Of a stretch of 64,000 nt of DNA, positions 35,067 to 45,422 are shown in pieces. The stretch covers positions 40,004-104,003 of the forward strand of contig JAEWKZ010000095.1 in assembly GCA_023393525.1 (NCBI GenBank), in the 5' to 3' direction. The notes below the pieces were generated by a model. It was not told where the DNA came from and made no database searches. It was given only the letters and a program-made list of their open reading frames with translations. The position numbers were made by a program, and so were the translations under genes. This DNA comes from Pseudomonadota bacterium. Its GTDB lineage: Bacteria; Desulfobacterota; Desulfovibrionia; Desulfovibrionales; Desulfomicrobiaceae. How positions within the stretch are numbered: the first letter of the stretch is position 1; each line of letters begins with the position of its first letter.

Positions 35067-37364
35067 ATGGATTCAAGAACATTGCAGCTGCTGGAATATC
35101 CAAAGGTCCTGCAGCATCTTTCGCACTTCGCGGTCAGTGAGGCGGGCAGGGATGCCTGCCTTTCGCTTTTGCCCGAAACCGATCCCGCGCGCATCGCGGA
35201 GCGTTCGGCCCTGGTGCGCGAGATCCTCCATTTCTGCTCCGGCAGGGACGTGCGCCTGTCCGCCTTCCCCGACGTGGCGGGGGTGTTCTCCTTTTTGCGG
35301 AATCCCCTGGCCTTTCTCGATGTGGACGGGCTCATCGGCCTCTGGGAGATGCTTAAATCCGCGGCCACCCTGCTGGAACGTCTCGGCGACCCGGACAGCG
35401 TTCGCTATCCGGGTCTGACGGCGCTGGTGGCGGGACTGACGCTGCCGCCCAAGACCTGGTCCGGCCTGTCGCGCTGTCTGGCTCCCGACGGGACGATCCG
35501 GGACGAGGCCTCGCCCGAGCTGTACTCCGTGCGTCAGGAAATCCGCCGCGTGCATCAGATGTGCACGCGCAAGGTGCAGGATTTCTTTCAGAACAAGGAC
35601 TTGCAGTCCATGCTGCAGGACGAATTTCTGACCATCTCCTCCGATCGCTACGTCCTGGCGCTCAAGAACAATTTCAAGGGGCGCCTCAAAGGCATCGTGC
35701 ACGACTATTCCCAGACCGGGGAGACCTGCTACTTCGAGCCGCTTTTTCTGGTCGAGCTCAACAACGACCTTCAGGAGTACAAGCAGGAGGAGCGGGCCGA
35801 GGAACAGAAGGTGCTCAGATTCCTGAGCGAGCTTGTGCGCGCGGAGCAGGGCGCCATTGAGCGCACTTTCGACGAACTCGTGCGCTTCGACGGGCTGTTG
35901 GCCATCAACCATTTCGCCCGCCGCGCCGACGCCCATGTCATCGACATCGCCCCCGACGCGCCGCTGAACGTGACCCGGGCGCGGCACCCGCTCCTGGTCT
36001 TCGCCCAGGACCAGGTCGTGCCCGTGGACCTGGTCCTGCACCAGGGCCAGCGCGCGCTGATCATCACCGGTGGCAACGCCGGCGGCAAGACGGTCTGCCT
36101 GAAGACCCTGGGGCTTCTGGGCCTCATGGCCCACGCGGGTCTGCCCGTTCCCGCCGCCGAGGGCAGCACCATGCCGCTGTGGAACAATTTCGTGGTCTCC
36201 ATGGGCGACGAGCAGTCCATCGAACAGAGCCTGTCCACCTTCACGGCCCAGATCCGCCATTTCAGCGAAGTCTGGCCCAGGATCGATGAACGCACCCTGG
36301 TCATTCTCGATGAATTCGGGGTCGGCACCGATCCCAGCCAGGGTGCGGCCCTGGCACAGGCCGTGGTCGACGGCCTGCTTGAGCGCCGGGCCTGGGTCGG
36401 CGCGGCCACGCATTTCCCGGCCCTCAAGGCCTATGGGCTTTCCCGCGACGGCGTCCGCGCCGCCTCGGTCATTTTTTCTCCGGACACGAAAAAGCCCCTT
36501 TTCAAGCTCGGCTACGACCAGGTCGGCGCCAGCCGGGCCCTGGATGTGGCCCGGGAGCAGGGGCTGCCCGAGTCCATTCTGTCGCGGGCGCAGGAGTATC
36601 TGTATCTGGACGCGGGCGACGCCGAAGTGGTGTTCGAGCGCTTGAACCTGCTGGCCGCCTCCAAGGAGGAGGAGCTGGACCGCATCAAGGCCCGCACCCG
36701 TGAACTGGAGCTCAAGTATTCCCGCAAGCTCGAAAAGCTCGATCAGGAGCGGGCACGGATGCAGAAGGAATTGCAGGCGGCCTCCCAGGAGATCATGCGC
36801 GAGTGGCGCGAAGGGCGGCGCGGACGCAAGGAGGCCATGAGGGAGATCGCGCAGCTTCGGGACTCCGTGGCCCGTTCGCCGGAAAAGGAAGAAAAGAGCG
36901 GCAAACTTTCCATTCAGGCCATTGCCCAGGGGCAGGTCCTGCTTTATCTGCCCTGGAACAAAACAGGCCTGGTGCAGGAGATCGACGGCAAGAAGGAGCG
37001 GGTGCGCCTTGATATGGGCGGCGTATCGCTGTGGGTCGGCCTGGAGGATGTGCAGACCGGGGTCAGGCCAAAGTCCGATGGCGGCAAGGTGGTGCTGAAA
37101 AGCGCCCCCGCTCCGGTTGCTCCCTTGCGGCTCGACCTGCGCGGTCTGCGCGCCGACGAGGCCGAGTCGGAGCTGTCCCGTTTTCTGGACAAGGCGATGC
37201 TTGCCGGAAGAAGCGAGGTCGAGATCGTGCACGGCATGGGCACCGGGGCCATGCGTCGCACGGTGCACGAGCATCTTAAACGCTCCCGCGCGGTTGGCGA
37301 ATTCCGCCTGGGTAACGCAGACGAGGGCGGAGACGGCGTGACCAAGGTGGTCCTGGCAGAGTAA
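35067..37364 (+). CDS. mutS2: MutS2 family protein
   Basis: MutS2 lacks the mismatch-recognition domain of MutS and carries a C-terminal Smr nuclease domain. Relatives act in recombination suppression or in rescue of collided ribosomes. The ATPase has GGNAGGKT around residue 335 and LVILDEFGVGTDPSQGAA. A coiled coil follows (residues about 530-610), then KOW-like and Smr regions (LRLDLRGLRADEAESEL, EIVHGMGTGAMR). The start at MDSRTLQLLEYPKVL has no strong ribosome site, but it lies 4 bases after yqeY, suggesting coupling. The 765 residues are normal. Confidence 0.92.
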   Translation: MDSRTLQLLEYPKVLQHLSHFAVSEAGRDACLSLLPETDPARIAERSALVREILHFCSGRDVRLSAFPDVAGVFSFLRNPLAFLDVDGLIGLWEMLKSAATLLERLGDPDSVRYPGLTALVAGLTLPPKTWSGLSRCLAPDGTIRDEASPELYSVRQEIRRVHQMCTRKVQDFFQNKDLQSMLQDEFLTISSDRYVLALKNNFKGRLKGIVHDYSQTGETCYFEPLFLVELNNDLQEYKQEERAEEQKVLRFLSELVRAEQGAIERTFDELVRFDGLLAINHFARRADAHVIDIAPDAPLNVTRARHPLLVFAQDQVVPVDLVLHQGQRALIITGGNAGGKTVCLKTLGLLGLMAHAGLPVPAAEGSTMPLWNNFVVSMGDEQSIEQSLSTFTAQIRHFSEVWPRIDERTLVILDEFGVGTDPSQGAALAQAVVDGLLERRAWVGAATHFPALKAYGLSRDGVRAASVIFSPDTKKPLFKLGYDQVGASRALDVAREQGLPESILSRAQEYLYLDAGDAEVVFERLNLLAASKEEELDRIKARTRELELKYSRKLEKLDQERARMQKELQAASQEIMREWREGRRGRKEAMREIAQLRDSVARSPEKEEKSGKLSIQAIAQGQVLLYLPWNKTGLVQEIDGKKERVRLDMGGVSLWVGLEDVQTGVRPKSDGGKVVLKSAPAPVAPLRLDLRGLRADEAESELSRFLDKAMLAGRSEVEIVHGMGTGAMRRTVHEHLKRSRAVGEFRLGNADEGGDGVTKVVLAE

Positions 37365-37385
37365 TTTTTTATCAAGTGGAGCCTG

Positions 37386-39089
37386 ATGAGCACGTACGAT
37401 CCAGGACTGATCGCGGAGATAAAGGCCCGCCTGCGCATCGAGGACGTGATCGGGAGGCACGTGGAGCTTCGCCCCGCGGGTAGCAGACTGGTCGCTCCGT
37501 GTCCGTTCCATCAGGAAACCAAGCCGTCCTTTTCGGTCAATCCGGAAGGGGGCTTTTATTATTGTTTCGGATGCCAGGCTTCCGGCGACATCATCGAGTT
37601 CTACCGGGCCATCAACGGTCTGGAATTCGGCGAAGCCGTGGAGGCCCTGGCGCGCGAGGCGGGCCTGGAGGTCCGCGGCCGCCCCGAATTCAGGGCTCCC
37701 GGAGAGCTTTCCCGTTCCCAGTGCCTGGACATGCACGCCCTGGCGGCTGTCTTCTACAGACAGATGCTCGGGCGCGGACCCGGAAAGGGCGCGCGCGAGT
37801 ACATCGCGCGGCGCGGACTTTCGCCTGAAATCGTGGAGCGTTTCTGCCTGGGCTGGGCCCCGGCGGCCTGGAACGAACTGCGCGACCACCTGCGCGGGCG
37901 CGGCTATTCCGAAGCGTCCGCCGAAAAGGCCGGTCTGGTCAGCAAGTCGTCCAAAGGCACGTATTACGACCGCTTTCGCGAGCGGCTCATTTTTCCGATC
38001 ATGAACCTGTCGGGCCAGACCGTGGCCTTTGGCGGGCGTAGCCTGGTGGACGGGGACGGCCCGAAGTACCTGAATTCGAGCGAGACGCCCATCTACACCA
38101 AGGGCGAGCACCTTTACGGCCTGTATCAGGCCCGGCGCGCCATGTCGCACACCAAGAGCGTGCTCCTGACCGAGGGTTACGTGGACGTCTTGAGCCTGCA
38201 CCAGTTCGGTTTCGAGAACAGCTGCGGGGTGCTGGGCACGGCGCTCACTCCGGAGCAGGTGCATCGCCTTTCGGGGCTCGTCGGGCAGGTCGACCTGGTT
38301 TTCGACGGCGACAAGGCGGGCCGCAAGGCCGCCCTGCGCAGCGCCGAAATGATCCTGTCCCAGGGGCTCAAATGCCGGGTGCTCTGCCTGCCCGAGGGTG
38401 AGGACGTGGACTCCGTGCTGCAGAAGAGCGGCCGGGAGAGCCTGCTTGCCCTTGCCGATCAGGCCATGGACGGGTTGGACTACTGCCTGCGGCAGCTGTC
38501 GGCCAACCACGCGCCCAAGGATGTGCTGAGCTGGGCCACCGGCTTCATGTCGCGGCTCAAGAAGCTGGACTGGCAGTCCTTCTATCTGCCCAAACTGGCG
38601 GCTGGACTTGGGCTGTCCGAAACGGAGCTGCGCCGCACGCTGGGCGAGAAGACTCCCGGCGCGGCCGCTTCCGCCCCGGCGCGGCTGGAACAGTGCAAGC
38701 CGTCCCAGCTGGACAAGAACCTGCTGGCCTTTGCCGTGCGCTTTCCCGAGTATCACGGGCAGTTGCATGAGCTTGGCCTGGGCAATGCCCTGGCCACGGA
38801 GCGGGGCAGAATTTTCTGGGGCAAGATTTTCGGGGCGAACCCCCACGAAGTCCTGAGCCTGCTGGATCAGGGCGAGAAGCAGTTTTATGTGCAGTGCCAG
38901 ATGCGCGCGGACGTCACCACTGACGACGGCTGCGAGGAATGGAACGAGGTTCGGGATTTTTTGCGTCAGACCGGTCAGCGCCGCGAGTTGGACAACCTCA
39001 ACTCGCGCCTGCGCACGGCCCGCCTGAGCGGGGATTTTCAGGAAGAATTGCGCCTTTTGGCCCTGATTCAGGCCAGGACGCAGGGCTGA
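37386..39089 (+). CDS. dnaG: DNA primase
   Basis: DnaG makes RNA primers for replication. The N-terminal zinc finger CPFHQETKPSFSV...YYCFGC binds DNA. The TOPRIM core has the catalytic glutamate in LLTEGYVDVLSLHQFGF and the D-x-D in LVFDGDKAGRKAAL. A C-terminal DnaB-helicase interaction region is expected and of normal size. At 567 residues, length is typical. It lies between mutS2 and rpoD in the classical rpsU-dnaG-rpoD order. Confidence 0.95.
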   Translation: MSTYDPGLIAEIKARLRIEDVIGRHVELRPAGSRLVAPCPFHQETKPSFSVNPEGGFYYCFGCQASGDIIEFYRAINGLEFGEAVEALAREAGLEVRGRPEFRAPGELSRSQCLDMHALAAVFYRQMLGRGPGKGAREYIARRGLSPEIVERFCLGWAPAAWNELRDHLRGRGYSEASAEKAGLVSKSSKGTYYDRFRERLIFPIMNLSGQTVAFGGRSLVDGDGPKYLNSSETPIYTKGEHLYGLYQARRAMSHTKSVLLTEGYVDVLSLHQFGFENSCGVLGTALTPEQVHRLSGLVGQVDLVFDGDKAGRKAALRSAEMILSQGLKCRVLCLPEGEDVDSVLQKSGRESLLALADQAMDGLDYCLRQLSANHAPKDVLSWATGFMSRLKKLDWQSFYLPKLAAGLGLSETELRRTLGEKTPGAAASAPARLEQCKPSQLDKNLLAFAVRFPEYHGQLHELGLGNALATERGRIFWGKIFGANPHEVLSLLDQGEKQFYVQCQMRADVTTDDGCEEWNEVRDFLRQTGQRRELDNLNSRLRTARLSGDFQEELRLLALIQARTQG

Positions 39090-39143
39090 CGTCGGCTCTT
39101 CACGCCGGCGACGAAAAGTTTTTATCACCTTTGGGGGGAACGG

Positions 39144-40910
<1,767 letters not shown>

Positions 40911-40917
40911 CCGGAAC

Positions 40918-41622
40918 ATGACCAGGCATTCCAAGGCAACCAACCCGGTTGCCTTCTTTTTTGGCCCCCTGGCGCGGGTTGTCTTGTCCGCGCTTCTGGT
41001 CCTGTGCCTGGCCGGGGCAGCGCTGGCCGGGCAGTGGCGCGTCACGGTCGAGGCGGTCCTGGACGGGGACACGTTGGTTCTGGCCGGTGGCGAGCGCCTG
41101 CGGCTGCGCGGCATCGACGCGCCCGAAGTCCGGCGCAGCGGCAAAAGCGGCCAGTATCACGGTCAAAAGTCCGCGCAGCGCCTGGCCGCCCTGGTCTCCG
41201 GTCGCGCCCTGGTGCTGGACGCCGACGAGCTCGACACCGACCGCTATGGCCGCCTGGTCGGCACGGCGCGGCTGGCCGATGGCCGCATCGTCAACCTGCT
41301 CATGATTGAACAAGGCGCTGCTTTCGTTTATCCTCACACGTCGGACAAGGATGAAGCTCTGGCCGCGCGCCTGCTCGACGCCCAGATCCGGGCCATGGCC
41401 GAGGGCCAGGGATTCTGGCCCGAAGTCCTCGGTTCGCCGGGTGCGCGGGCCGGCTTTGTCGGCACGCGCAATTCCAGGCGGTTTCATGTCCTGTCGTGCG
41501 CGCAGGGGCGCAAGATCAGGGCCGCCAACAGGGTATGGTTTTCCTCCTTGCGGGAAGCGTTCGCCGCCGGGTATGCCCCGGCGCGGGAATGCACGCCCTG
41601 GCCCGAAGATTCGGGCCGCTAG
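40918..41622 (+). CDS. thermonuclease-like secreted nuclease with Ada-like metal-binding tail
   Basis: This 234-residue protein starts with a signal peptide (core FFFGPLARVVLSALLVLCLAGAALA). A staphylococcal-nuclease fold follows: VLDGDTLVLAGGERLRLRGIDAPE, then TDRYGRLVGTARLADGRIVNLLMIEQGAAFVY. The C-terminus (GTRNSRRFHVLSCAQGRKI...WFSSLREAFAAGYAPARECTPW) resembles the Ada/metal-binding domain with FH..sC and two conserved cysteines. I chose ATG 40918; an alternative ATG at 40900 overlaps the rpoD stop. The role is probably extracytoplasmic nucleic-acid degradation, by inference. Confidence 0.75.
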   Translation: MTRHSKATNPVAFFFGPLARVVLSALLVLCLAGAALAGQWRVTVEAVLDGDTLVLAGGERLRLRGIDAPEVRRSGKSGQYHGQKSAQRLAALVSGRALVLDADELDTDRYGRLVGTARLADGRIVNLLMIEQGAAFVYPHTSDKDEALAARLLDAQIRAMAEGQGFWPEVLGSPGARAGFVGTRNSRRFHVLSCAQGRKIRAANRVWFSSLREAFAAGYAPARECTPWPEDSGR

Positions 41623-41646
41623 TCCACCCAAACCGGAGCGTTTTGC

Positions 41647-42999
41647 TTGAAAGCCATTATTGTCGGAGCAGGAGAGGTCGGATTCCATATCGCCAAGCGG
41701 CTGGCGTCGGAAAACAAGGATGTGGTGGTCATCGACCGCAATCCGGGCGTGCTCCAGCGCATCCTCGAACACATGGACGTGCAGGTGCTCGAAGGCTCGG
41801 GTTGCAGTCCGCTGGTGCTGGGCGAGGCCGGAATCACCAAGGCGGACATGCTCCTGGCCGTGACCGACAGCGACGAGATCAATCTCATGGCCTGCACTTT
41901 CGCCAACATGCTCGCCCCGGGCCTGACCAAGCTGGCCCGCATCCGCAACGACGAGTACACGGCCTACGGACAGCAGCTGGCCAAGGGCATCGGCATCGGC
42001 ATCATCATCAATCCGGAAGTCGAGGTGGTGCGGACCATCGAGCACATGCTGCGCGCTCCCGGCGCCGTGGATATCTGCGATCTCGCGGGCGGGCGGATCA
42101 AGATCGTGGGCACCTGGATCACTCCGGGCAATCCGCTGGCGGGCACCAATCTCATGGAACTGCGCCGCAAGGCCGGAGACATGCCGCTCATTGTCGCGGC
42201 CATCGTGCGCGACGAAGCCGTCATCGTGCCCACCGGTTCCGACGAGATCCGCGACGGAGACCTGGTCTATTTCGTGTGCGAGGACCGTCAGTTGCAGGCG
42301 GTGTTTTCCTTTCTGGGCAACCGCGCGGCCAAAAAGAGCAGCGTGCTGATCATCGGCGGCGGCAACATCGGCCTGCGCCTGGCCCAGGCGCTGGAGAAAA
42401 AGCCGATCCACGTCAAGCTCATGGACAAGGACCCCGAGCGGTGTGCGGTGCTGGCCGAAGAACTGGACAGGACCGTGGTCCTGGTCGGGGACGGCACGGA
42501 TCAGGAGGCGCTGATCGAAGAGAACATCGGCTCCATGGACGTGGTCGTGACCATGACCGGCAACGAGGAGAGCAACATCCTGTCCTCGCTTCTGGCCAAG
42601 AAGCTGGGCACGCCCATGGCCATCACCCGCCTGAACAAGATCGAGTACATGCCGCTGGTGCGGGCCATCGGCCTCGAACACATCGTCAGCCCCCGACTTT
42701 CGGCGGTGAACAGCATCTTCAAGCACGTGCGCAAGGGCGGCGTGCTTTCGGCCGTGGCCATCAAGGACGGGGCGGAAGCCCTGGAAGCGCTGGTCGGTCC
42801 CGAATCCGACCTCGTGGGCAGGGCGCTCAAGGATCTGTCCTTTCCCAAGGGCGTGCTGGTCCTGTGCATCATGCGCGCCGACACCGTCCTCATTCCGGGG
42901 GGCCATGACGTGATCCAGCGCGGCGATCGCCTCTTCATTCTGAGTCTGACCGAATCCATTCCCGAAGTGGAGCGGATGCTGTCCCGGGGACAGGCCTGA
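41647..42999 (+). CDS. trkA: Trk potassium-transport regulatory subunit TrkA
   Basis: This 450-residue cytoplasmic gating subunit has two RCK_N Rossmann domains (IIVGAGEVGFHIAKRLASEN and VLIIGGGNIGLRLAQALEKK), each followed by a TrkA_C domain (TLVGRALKD-like segments, DTVLIPGGHDVIQRGDRLFI). It binds NAD(H)/ATP and controls the TrkH channel. The start is TTG with GGAG 9 bases upstream. Its stop overlaps trkH as TGATG, so the two genes are coupled. Confidence 0.92.
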   Translation: MKAIIVGAGEVGFHIAKRLASENKDVVVIDRNPGVLQRILEHMDVQVLEGSGCSPLVLGEAGITKADMLLAVTDSDEINLMACTFANMLAPGLTKLARIRNDEYTAYGQQLAKGIGIGIIINPEVEVVRTIEHMLRAPGAVDICDLAGGRIKIVGTWITPGNPLAGTNLMELRRKAGDMPLIVAAIVRDEAVIVPTGSDEIRDGDLVYFVCEDRQLQAVFSFLGNRAAKKSSVLIIGGGNIGLRLAQALEKKPIHVKLMDKDPERCAVLAEELDRTVVLVGDGTDQEALIEENIGSMDVVVTMTGNEESNILSSLLAKKLGTPMAITRLNKIEYMPLVRAIGLEHIVSPRLSAVNSIFKHVRKGGVLSAVAIKDGAEALEALVGPESDLVGRALKDLSFPKGVLVLCIMRADTVLIPGGHDVIQRGDRLFILSLTESIPEVERMLSRGQA

Positions 43000-44444
43000 T
43001 GCGCTGGCCGATAGCCCTGCACGTGACCGGCCTCATCCTCTTGTGCGTGGGGTTGTGCATGTTTCTGCCCCTGGTTTGCGGCTGGTATTACGGAGACAGC
43101 TCGGTCGCCCCCCTTTTTCTGTCCCTGTGCGTGACCGTGCTGGCCGGCGTGTTTCTGATGTTTTCCTTTCAGCGCCCCAAGCCGATGGTCATCAACCACC
43201 GGGAGGGAATGGTCATCGTCTCTCTCGGCTGGGCCGCGTGCGCTTTTTTCGGAGCGCTGCCTTTCGCCCTGGGCGGTTTTCCCTCCTTCACGGACGCGTT
43301 CTTCGAGTCCGTGTCCGGATTCACCACCACGGGCGCGTCCATTCTGACCAATATCGAGGCCCTGCCCAAGGGGCTTCTTTTCTGGCGCAGCCTGACGCAC
43401 TGGCTGGGCGGCATGGGCATCATCGTCCTGACCATCGCCATTTTGCCCTTTCTGGGAGTGGGCGGCATGCAGCTCTACAAGGCCGAGGTGCCGGGACCGG
43501 TGGCCGACAAGCTGCAGCCGCGCATCAAGGATACGGCCATGAGCCTGTGGAAAGTCTACGTGCTTTTCACGGTGATCCAGGTCGCGCTGCTGCTGTGCGG
43601 AGGCATGGATCTTTTCGAGAGCATCTGCCACGCCTTCGGGACCATGGCCACCGGCGGCTTTTCGACGCGCAACGCCTCCATCGCGGCCTACGACTCGGCC
43701 TACATCGACGGCGTGATCACCTTTTTCATGCTCGTGGCCGGAGTCAACTTCGCCCTGCATTTTCAGCTCTTTCGCGGCAGGCCCCTGGCCCTTTGGCGCG
43801 ATCCGGAATTTCGCTTTTTCGGCGTTCTGGTTCTCGTGCTGACCATCGTCGTGACCGCGTCCGTGCGAGGCTCGAGCTACCCCTCCTGGACCGGGGCCCT
43901 TCGCTTCGCCTCCTTCCAGGTGGCCTCCATCATCAGCACCACCGGATACGCCACCGCGGATTACGAACTCTGGCTGCCCCTGCCGCAGGGGGTGCTGCTT
44001 TTGTGCATGTTCATCGGCGGCTGCGCCGGATCAACAGCCGGCGGGATCAAGTGCATGCGCGTCATGCTGCTCTTCAAGCACGCCTACCGCGAACTGTTCC
44101 GGCTCGTGCACCCGCGCGCCGTGCTGCCGCTCAAGTTCGGCCCCAAGCTGGTCAAGGAGGAGGTGCTCACGAGCATCTGGGGATTTTTCGTGCTTTTCAT
44201 CGTGCTTTTCGTCCTTTCGGGGCTGGCGCTGACGGCCATGGGCGTGGACGTGCTGACGGCCTTCGCGGCGGTGGTGGCCTGCATCGGCAACATCGGCCCC
44301 GGCTTGGGCGAGGTCGGCCCCGTGGACAACTACGCGGCCATTCCTGTTCTGGGCAAATGGGTGCTCAGTTTTTGCATGTTGCTTGGCCGCCTTGAGATTT
44401 ATACGGTTCTGGTGTTGTTCGTGCCCGAATTCTGGAGAAAATAG
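42999..44444 (+). CDS. trkH: TrkH family potassium channel subunit
   Basis: This 481-residue membrane protein forms the K+ pathway. Four selectivity-filter-like segments typical of the TrkH/KtrB family are visible: FTTTGASI, MATGGFST, ISTTGYAT and IGNIGPG. Length is normal. It overlaps the trkA stop by one base, forming a two-gene potassium-uptake operon, and is followed closely by a small gene with AGGAG. Confidence 0.93.
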   Translation: MRWPIALHVTGLILLCVGLCMFLPLVCGWYYGDSSVAPLFLSLCVTVLAGVFLMFSFQRPKPMVINHREGMVIVSLGWAACAFFGALPFALGGFPSFTDAFFESVSGFTTTGASILTNIEALPKGLLFWRSLTHWLGGMGIIVLTIAILPFLGVGGMQLYKAEVPGPVADKLQPRIKDTAMSLWKVYVLFTVIQVALLLCGGMDLFESICHAFGTMATGGFSTRNASIAAYDSAYIDGVITFFMLVAGVNFALHFQLFRGRPLALWRDPEFRFFGVLVLVLTIVVTASVRGSSYPSWTGALRFASFQVASIISTTGYATADYELWLPLPQGVLLLCMFIGGCAGSTAGGIKCMRVMLLFKHAYRELFRLVHPRAVLPLKFGPKLVKEEVLTSIWGFFVLFIVLFVLSGLALTAMGVDVLTAFAAVVACIGNIGPGLGEVGPVDNYAAIPVLGKWVLSFCMLLGRLEIYTVLVLFVPEFWRK

Positions 44445-44463
44445 AAAGCCTCAGGAGATAATC

Positions 44464-44655
44464 ATGACTGAATGGATAGAGATGGGAAAATTTGCCGAAC
44501 TTGACGAGACCGCGCAGAAGGAGGCCAGTCGCCTGGCGGAATATGCGCTTGACGTGGCCCTTGATCCGGCCAAGGTCATTCGTTTCGAGGAGACGGACAA
44601 GGGGTTCACGCTCTTGGTCGACGAGGATTTCTACAAGTTCTATCAGGGAATCTGA
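44464..44655 (+). CDS. small acidic protein, unknown function
   Basis: The 63-residue product MTEWIEMGKFAELDETAQKE continues to KVIRFEETDKGFTLLVDEDFYKFYQGI. The ATG has AGGAG 6 bases upstream, and the stop overlaps the HD gene start (TGATG), so it is a real translated gene coupled on both sides. No cysteines, signal or membrane segment are seen, and I do not recognise the family. Confidence 0.6.
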   Translation: MTEWIEMGKFAELDETAQKEASRLAEYALDVALDPAKVIRFEETDKGFTLLVDEDFYKFYQGI

Positions 44656-45422
44656 TGCATCCGGACGTGCTGCGGCGCATGCGCCGGCGTTTTGTCCGGA
44701 TGGCGGATGAGTACGCCCTGCGTCTGGGCGAGCGCAGGGAGCACATCATCCTGAAGCGCGACCATTCCCTGCGCGTGCATGCCCTGGCCTCGAAGATCGT
44801 GGCCAGGGAAGACGTCGCCCCGGCCGCTCCCTACCTGGCGGCCGCCCTGGTGCACGATATCGGTCGCTTTTCGCAGTTCGAGCGGTTCGGCACCTATCGC
44901 GACGACGAGTCCGTGGACCATGGCGAGGAAGGCGCGGGATTTTTGAGGGGGTCGGACTTTCTTGAGGCCTTCGACCGCCAGGTGCGGGACTGCATCGTCG
45001 AGGCGGTCAGGCTGCACAACAAGCGCGAAATCCCCTCCGGGCTCGACCCGCTGACCAGGTCCCTGTGCGTCGTTGTCCGGGACGCGGACAAGCTCGACAT
45101 CGTGCCCGTGGTCCTTGCCCGGCTTGGCGTGGCCGGACCCAAGGACGGGGTCGTCACCCTGGGCCTGGCCGACGAGCCGGAGGCCTGGACCGAACTCGTC
45201 ATCGACGCCGTGAGCGGTGGAGAAAGTCCGGCTTACGGTGATTTGCGGTATCTCAACGATTTCAAGCTGCTGCTGGCCTCATGGGGGCCGTCCTTGGTCC
45301 ATGGGGCGAGCCGGCGCATTTTCGCGGCCCGGGGCTATCTGGACAACCTGTTCGCCACGCTGCCGCAGACCGATCGTTTTTTCGGCCTCAAGGCGCGTCT
45401 TGCCGGTGCGCTTCGGCGCTGA
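44655..45422 (+). CDS. HD domain phosphohydrolase-like protein
   Basis: This 255-residue protein contains an HD-type metal-dependent phosphohydrolase domain. Visible ligands are HSLRVHALAS (first His), LVHDIGRF (HD) and RDADKLDI (Asp). The HDIG-like segment lies near residue 70. Substrates of the family include nucleotides and cyclic nucleotides, but none can be assigned here. The start overlaps the preceding small gene. Its last 35 bases overlap the 3' end of the converging BPL_N-like gene at 45388-45422. Confidence 0.8.
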   Translation: MHPDVLRRMRRRFVRMADEYALRLGERREHIILKRDHSLRVHALASKIVAREDVAPAAPYLAAALVHDIGRFSQFERFGTYRDDESVDHGEEGAGFLRGSDFLEAFDRQVRDCIVEAVRLHNKREIPSGLDPLTRSLCVVVRDADKLDIVPVVLARLGVAGPKDGVVTLGLADEPEAWTELVIDAVSGGESPAYGDLRYLNDFKLLLASWGPSLVHGASRRIFAARGYLDNLFATLPQTDRFFGLKARLAGALRR

